A stretch of DNA of 64,000 nucleotides. It comes from Micrococcaceae bacterium Sec5.1 (lineage in GTDB: Bacteria > Actinomycetota > Actinomycetes > Actinomycetales > Micrococcaceae). Position numbers and translations under genes: made by a program. The stretch covers positions 4,588,001-4,652,000 of the forward strand of contig CP143430.1 in the NCBI GenBank assembly GCA_039636795.1. Reading direction: 5' to 3'. The notes under the pieces were generated by a model that had not been told where the DNA came from, ran no database searches, and was given only the letters and a program-made list of their open reading frames with translations. Every line of letters starts with the position of its first letter. The stretch's first letter is position 1. Shown piece by piece: positions 60,153-64,000 of the stretch.

Positions 60153-61268
60153 ATGCATCGGGCCGTCATTTCAGAGACAACTGCTGCACCACGGGGATCC
60201 CACCGTGCCCCCGGTGGTGTGGTCACGGTTCTGGTCCCGGCACACAACGAATCCGCCGGCATTACCGAAACCCTCATCTCGCTGAACAACCAGACCAAAC
60301 GCCCGGATCGTGTGATCGTGGTGGCCGATAACTGCACTGACGATACTGAAGAACTCGCCCTGGCCCAGGGCGTCGAAGTCCTCCGCACTGTTGGCAACAG
60401 GGATAAGAAGGCCGGCGCCCTGAACTTCGCTCTGGGGCAGCTTCTTCCCGGAGCCGATCCCGAAGACCTGGTTCTGGTCCAGGACGCCGATTCGCAGCTT
60501 GCCCCGGACTTCATCGAGAATGCCACGAACAACCTCCTCAAGGACGAACTGTTGGGGGCGGTGGGTGGAGTGTTCAGCGGTGGGCCGGGAGGCGGGTTCG
60601 TCGGACACCTGCAGCGAAATGAGTATGCCCGGTACGCCCGGGATGTAAAGCGCCTCCACGGCAGATGCCTGGTAGTCACCGGGACCGCGGCACTCTTCCG
60701 TATAAAGACCCTGCGGGACGTCGTCGCAGCACGGCTGAACGGTACGCTTCCTCCCGGAAACGGCGAGGGCGGCGTCTACGATACTTCGGTGCTGACCGAA
60801 GACAACGAATTGTCCTTTGCTCTCCTCACCCTCGGATACCGCATAGCTTCACCGTCAAACTGCACGCTGGTCACCGAAGTCATGCCGACGTGGCGGGAAC
60901 TTTGGGCGCAGCGGCTCCGGTGGAAGCGCGGAGCCGTGGAGAACTGCGTGCAGTACGGGTGGACCAAAGTGACCAGGGCCTACTGGGGACGGCAGTTCCT
61001 CTCCATGCTCGGCGTCCTGGTAACCCTGGCCTACCTCGGATCCATCGTCTTTGCCCTGACCAGCGGAATGGGACTGAACCTCCACCCATTCTGGCTCGCC
61101 GTCACCTGCATCTTCGTCCTGGAACGCATAGTAACTCTGCGTTTCCGGGGCTGGAGGTACATGTTGCTTGCCGCAACCATGTACGAAACCGTCATCGACG
61201 TTTTCCTCCAGGCAGTCCACGCCAAGGCCTACCTGGACGCCGCACTCAACAGAAAGAAAGTTTGGTAA
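60153..61268 (+). CDS. Processive family-2 glycosyltransferase (hyaluronan/cellulose-synthase-like)
   Basis: 371 residues. Residues 15-245 are GT-A: TVLVPAHNESAGITETL, VVADNCTDDTEELA, VLVQDADSQLAPDF (DxD), TEDNELSFALLTLGY (catalytic Asp) and QRLRWKRG (QxxRW, the mark of processive enzymes). Two or three membrane helices follow. GGAGGA eight bases before the ATG sets the start. It likely makes a polysaccharide at the membrane. Followed seven bases later by an LAVTG mini-protein. Confidence 0.9.
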   Translation: MHRAVISETTAAPRGSHRAPGGVVTVLVPAHNESAGITETLISLNNQTKRPDRVIVVADNCTDDTEELALAQGVEVLRTVGNRDKKAGALNFALGQLLPGADPEDLVLVQDADSQLAPDFIENATNNLLKDELLGAVGGVFSGGPGGGFVGHLQRNEYARYARDVKRLHGRCLVVTGTAALFRIKTLRDVVAARLNGTLPPGNGEGGVYDTSVLTEDNELSFALLTLGYRIASPSNCTLVTEVMPTWRELWAQRLRWKRGAVENCVQYGWTKVTRAYWGRQFLSMLGVLVTLAYLGSIVFALTSGMGLNLHPFWLAVTCIFVLERIVTLRFRGWRYMLLAATMYETVIDVFLQAVHAKAYLDAALNRKKVW

Positions 61269-61275
61269 ACGACTC

Positions 61276-61452
61276 ATGTACAACAACCCAGCAGGATCCG
61301 TAGGCGCAGCAATTGCAGGAGGAGCCGGCTCCGGCACTCTTGCCGTGACCGGCGCCGGGGACCTCTTCTGGTTCGCACTGGCCGCCTTCGCCATGCTGGC
61401 CCTTGGCCTGGCCATCAAGAGGATCGTCCCGGTCCGCGCGCAGAAAAACTAG
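61276..61452 (+). CDS. LAVTG-motif mini membrane protein
   Basis: 58 residues: a Gly/Ala-rich N-terminus, LAVTG (residues 22-26), an 18-residue hydrophobic segment (FWFALAAFAMLALGLAIK) and a basic tail RIVPVRAQKN. This is the layout of an LPxTG/LAxTG cell-wall sorting signal, but no secretion signal precedes it. It follows the GT2 gene by seven bases, so the pair is an operon. May be a sortase substrate remnant, a membrane anchor, or a subunit of the glycosyltransferase. Confidence 0.65.
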   Translation: MYNNPAGSVGAAIAGGAGSGTLAVTGAGDLFWFALAAFAMLALGLAIKRIVPVRAQKN

Positions 61453-61462
61453 CAAGCCCAGC

Positions 61463-61522
61463 AAACCCGCAGTTGTGTCGGATCACGCCCCCAGCGCGAC
61501 ACAACCGCGGGTTTGTTGTTTT
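61463..61522 (+). terminator. Intrinsic terminator between convergent genes
   Basis: Arms AAACCCGC-GTTGTGTCG / CGACACAAC-GCGGGTTT with small bulges, then TTGTTGTTTT. Confidence 0.8.
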
Positions 61523-61536
61523 AACCCCGCCGTTCG

Positions 61537-62907
61537 TTAACTAACGAGCGCCGTATCAGCCGAATACTTGGATACGGTGGTGTACCCGGCCTTCGTTCCG
61601 GTAACGCGAACTCGCATGGTGTCTGCTTGGTCGGCGGCCACCAGGACATAGGTCTTGGCTGTTGCCCCCGCGATCGCCACACCGGAGCGGTACCACTGGT
61701 ACGTCAGCGTAGTTCCTGAGGTCCACGTCCCCGGGTTGGCCGTCAGCGTGGAGCCAACGGTGAGCGTCCCCGTGACGGTGGGAGTGGGTGCAAGCAGTGT
61801 ACCGGCCACCACGGCAGCCGTGGGCGCCGATTCCTTGGTAGTCGTGGCATAACCGGCCTTGGTGCCCGTAACCCGCACGGTCAACGTGGCGCCCTGATCC
61901 GCAGCCGCAAGGGCCCGGGTGGCGGTTGTTGCGCCAGCGATTGCCGTTCCGTTCTTGTACCACTGATAAGTCAATGCAGTTCCGCTGGTCCATGCGCCCG
62001 AATTGGCAGTCAGGGTTGATCCAACTGCCGCCGTTCCGGAGATAGTAGGTGTTGGGGCTGTCAACGGGATGCCCGGAACAAACGAGAAATCACGAATGGT
62101 GACGGATTCAGGTGCCACATGGGCTGCATCACCCCCACCGCCCCCGGTAACCCATAGGTTGAAGTGGATCTGTTCGTGGGCCGGAACTGGAACTGTGGAG
62201 CCTTGCAGGACCGTCCGCTTCAGCAGCGTTCCTCCGTAGCCCTCCCCGGCAAACGTCTCGAAGGTGAGCTTGCCTGGCTCCCAGACCATCCTGTGGGTGA
62301 GGATCGGGGCATTGGTGACATCGAAGGTGACCGTATTGTTGCCCTGGCCAGGAGGCAGCGTGGCATCAAACCAATAGCCGTGGCCCTGTGTAACAGGCCA
62401 GTTCTGGCCATAAGCAGCCCCGCCTCCCCAAGCGGACGCCTCGCAGAGGTCGATCTCCGTGTAGCCAGGTTCGGCCGCGGGGTCATAGGTGAAGAGGCAA
62501 CCCCAGACCACTTCCTTCTGGAGCGCGCTAACGTCCTTTTCCACGGTGGTGCTGTACGTTCCGTAGCCGAAACCCTCCCGTGTGGATTGGAACTCCGCGC
62601 CCTTGGGAGCCGAGCCGGTCGGGTTGGTGATGGACAGTTTGACGTACCCGTTGGCGTCGGGGTTGCTCACGTTGTTTGCGTCCCAGCTCGCGTTGTACAT
62701 TGGGGCCCCACCCCAGAAACGCTTCTGCCAGTTGAAACCCTTCCAGGCAAAGCTGCCCACAGGGCCAGGGTCCTCAGCCATGGGGGTTGTATCGGCTGCG
62801 TGTGATGGGCCTGTTCCAGTGAGCATTGATAAACCCACCGCCAGCACGACGGCCAAACCTGCTGCTTTTCTTCGCCCATGCGGAATGAGCCCTACTGACC
62901 ATGCCAT
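61537..62907 (-). CDS. Secreted GH16-like glycosidase with two Ig-like repeats
   Basis: 456 residues. Signal peptide (RRKAAGLAVVLAVGLSMLTG, cleavage near SHA-ADT). Residues 45-275 are a GH16 jelly roll with the catalytic EIDLCEAS (ExDxxE) motif. Two copies of a 90-residue Ig-like (invasin/big-type) repeat end the protein: APTPTISGTAAVGSTLTANSG and APTPTVTGTLTVGSTLTANPG open the two units. GGAGG seven bases before the ATG at 62907 sets the start. Probably cleaves beta-glucan or a related polymer outside the cell. Confidence 0.88.
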   Translation of the reverse strand: MAWSVGLIPHGRRKAAGLAVVLAVGLSMLTGTGPSHAADTTPMAEDPGPVGSFAWKGFNWQKRFWGGAPMYNASWDANNVSNPDANGYVKLSITNPTGSAPKGAEFQSTREGFGYGTYSTTVEKDVSALQKEVVWGCLFTYDPAAEPGYTEIDLCEASAWGGGAAYGQNWPVTQGHGYWFDATLPPGQGNNTVTFDVTNAPILTHRMVWEPGKLTFETFAGEGYGGTLLKRTVLQGSTVPVPAHEQIHFNLWVTGGGGGDAAHVAPESVTIRDFSFVPGIPLTAPTPTISGTAAVGSTLTANSGAWTSGTALTYQWYKNGTAIAGATTATRALAAADQGATLTVRVTGTKAGYATTTKESAPTAAVVAGTLLAPTPTVTGTLTVGSTLTANPGTWTSGTTLTYQWYRSGVAIAGATAKTYVLVAADQADTMRVRVTGTKAGYTTVSKYSADTALVS

Positions 62908-63130
62908 AGCCGTGCCTCCATTGATGCGCCCAGACTCGTCCCCGGCAAAAACCGGAGACCGCAACAACATTCCACCCCCACCAGGAACGTGCAGTTCCTC
63001 GATTATCAAGTAGACATGGGTCCTTAGGAAGCGAATTGAAGAACCAAAATCCGGGATATGCCATCAATTGGATAACGGCCGCCTGGCCGGGAGTAATCTT
63101 GGCTTAGCCCGTTCATTTCGCATTCAATTC

Positions 63131-63628
63131 ATGACGCCGGGAGGTCACATCACGATTCGCAGCGCGGGAATCCTGCTCTACCGGCACGGTTCCACGGGAG
63201 AGCTGGAACTTTGGATTGCCCACATGGGTGGACCCTTCTGGGCGCACAAGGACGAACACGCCTGGTCAATTCCCAAGGGCGAATTCCTTGAGGACGAAGA
63301 CCCATTGGTTGCCGCCCGACGCGAATTTATCGAGGAAATTGGGACTCCGCCGCCACCTGCTGACTACGAGTTGTTGGGGGTTTTCAAACAGCCCTCCGGC
63401 AAACTCATCACCGCCTTCGCAGCAGAAGCAGACTCCTTCCAGCCCGATGAGATCGTCAGCAACACCTTTCCTATGGAATGGCCTAAGGGATCCGGCTCCA
63501 TCAAGGAATTTCCGGAAATAGACGACGCCCGGTGGTTTGGAGAAGCAACAGCCAGGACCAAGCTCGTCAAAGGGCAACTGCCCATTGTGGACGCTCTGGC
63601 CCGGCACCTTGTCGGGAAAGCCCTCTAG
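63131..63628 (+). CDS. NUDIX hydrolase
   Basis: 165 residues. The nudix box is complete: G at GEFLEDED, seven residues, then REFIEEIGT (about residues 55-77). It begins RSAGILLYRHGSTGELELWIAHMGGPFW and ends KLVKGQLPIVDALARHL, as in Arthrobacter/Mycobacterium Nudix proteins fused or adjacent to housekeeping phosphatases. It should hydrolyse a nucleoside diphosphate derivative. The ATG at 63131 (MTPGGHITIRSAG) is chosen; upstream frame is unlikely. Confidence 0.9.
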   Translation: MTPGGHITIRSAGILLYRHGSTGELELWIAHMGGPFWAHKDEHAWSIPKGEFLEDEDPLVAARREFIEEIGTPPPPADYELLGVFKQPSGKLITAFAAEADSFQPDEIVSNTFPMEWPKGSGSIKEFPEIDDARWFGEATARTKLVKGQLPIVDALARHLVGKAL

Positions 63629-63681
63629 AGCCTCTCGCACACAGGGCGCTGCCGTTCGAAGCGTCGAGGCGCTAGCGTTGA

Positions 63682-64000
63682 ATGATGACCCCTGAGTACA
63701 GGTACGACGTCGAGGTGCTGCATCTCTTGGTATCGCCGGCGCACGCCTATTTTGGCCGCGCCCGCGAAGGTGCTGCGGATGTCCCGACGACGGACGCTGA
63801 GCAGGCCGAGCTTGTGACGGGCAAGGGCATTGTGGGTGACAGGTTCTTCGGCAAGGCCGCCCACATGGACGCCGCAGTGACCGTGTTCGCGGTGGAAGCG
63901 CTGGAGTCAATCGCCTCCGAACTGGACGTCGGGCCCTTCGACCCGTTGGTGACCCGGCGAAACGTGGTGCTTCGCGGGGCCGAACTGGCCCCCTTGCTGG
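63682..64000 (+). CDS. MOSC-domain protein (3' truncated by window)
   Basis: The first 106 residues of a MOSC-domain protein: LHLLVSPAHAYFGRAREG, TGKGIVGDRFFGKAAH, AAVTVFAVEALESIA and LVTRRNVVLRGAELAPLL. MOSC domains bind sulfur or molybdenum-cofactor-linked groups in sulfurases; the exact function here is unknown. Two ATG codons occur in tandem at the start. The frame runs off the window end. Confidence 0.85.
   Translation, partial: MMTPEYRYDVEVLHLLVSPAHAYFGRAREGAADVPTTDAEQAELVTGKGIVGDRFFGKAAHMDAAVTVFAVEALESIASELDVGPFDPLVTRRNVVLRGAELAPLL

Noticed and set aside
62908..63130. GC-rich leader of the GH16 gene as a cyclic-dinucleotide riboswitch
   Set aside because: Checked for ydaO- and GEMM-type conserved cores; none found, only a short CCGG hairpin.

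Overview
The window looks like chromosome of a high-GC actinobacterium of the Micrococcaceae, most likely Arthrobacter or Paenarthrobacter. Support comes from the dense GC-rich coding, a homodimeric AceE-type pyruvate dehydrogenase E1, an Arthrobacter-type urate oxidase, GlnR-type boxes in front of the ammonium transporter, and an LAxTG-type sorting motif. The genus call is inference from protein character; no 16S gene is present. Both ends cut through genes: an ABC exporter subunit on the left and a MOSC-domain protein on the right.

Layout. 1-3.2 kb: heterodimeric ABC exporter, then tRNA-Pro(CGG). 3.4-5.2 kb: a tiny secreted peptide carrying the octapeptide IGNWPDPM twice, divergent from an XRE-TPR regulator; this resembles a peptide-pheromone/receptor pair and is the most interesting locus. 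5.2-9.1 kb: purC-purD, an asparaginase-like protein and a sterol-carrier-like protein. 9.1-15.3 kb: dctA, an SDR, aceE and a YegP-like protein. 15.4-36.5 kb: purine catabolism, with a MocA-like nucleotidyltransferase, a fused xanthine dehydrogenase with its FAD subunit and XdhC, an AzgA-type permease, guanine deaminase, an 8-oxoguanine-deaminase-like amidohydrolase, uricase, a urate/xanthine permease, an IclR regulator, and the operon malic enzyme - malate synthase - CitE-like lyase (DUF6986) - ureidoglycine aminohydrolase. 36.5-39.1 kb: small genes interspersed with copies of an intergenic palindromic repeat. 39.1-50.6 kb: a bifunctional penicillin-binding protein, amidotransferase, MFS pump, ammonium transporter, a SulP-carbonic anhydrase fusion, a GST-like reductase and an extra adenylate kinase. 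50.9-57.9 kb: a PL26-like polysaccharide lyase and an RpiR / MFS / GAF / amidohydrolase catabolic locus. 57.9-64 kb: SRPBCC and SDR proteins, then a GT2 glycosyltransferase, an LAVTG mini-protein and a secreted GH16-like hydrolase, then NUDIX and MOSC proteins.

How the genes fit together. The purine genes take guanine or xanthine to urate (GuaD, XDH) and beyond; the far end (AllE, then malate synthase and malic enzyme) feeds glyoxylate into malate and pyruvate. The middle steps (hydroxyisourate hydrolase, OHCU decarboxylase, allantoinase, allantoate hydrolysis, ureidoglycolate lyase) are not in the window. A single IclR regulator and several 16-17 bp TTTCC/GGAAA-type palindromes at dctA, the SDR operon, a small gene near uricase, and uricase itself suggest shared IclR-family control. 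Nitrogen control by GlnR is suggested at the ammonium transporter.

Intergenic space holds at least five copies, plus one half copy, of a palindromic repeat with flanks like CCCAAGTAGGTCGCA, and many strong hairpin terminators between convergent genes. No CRISPR array, insertion sequence, integrase or replication origin was seen.
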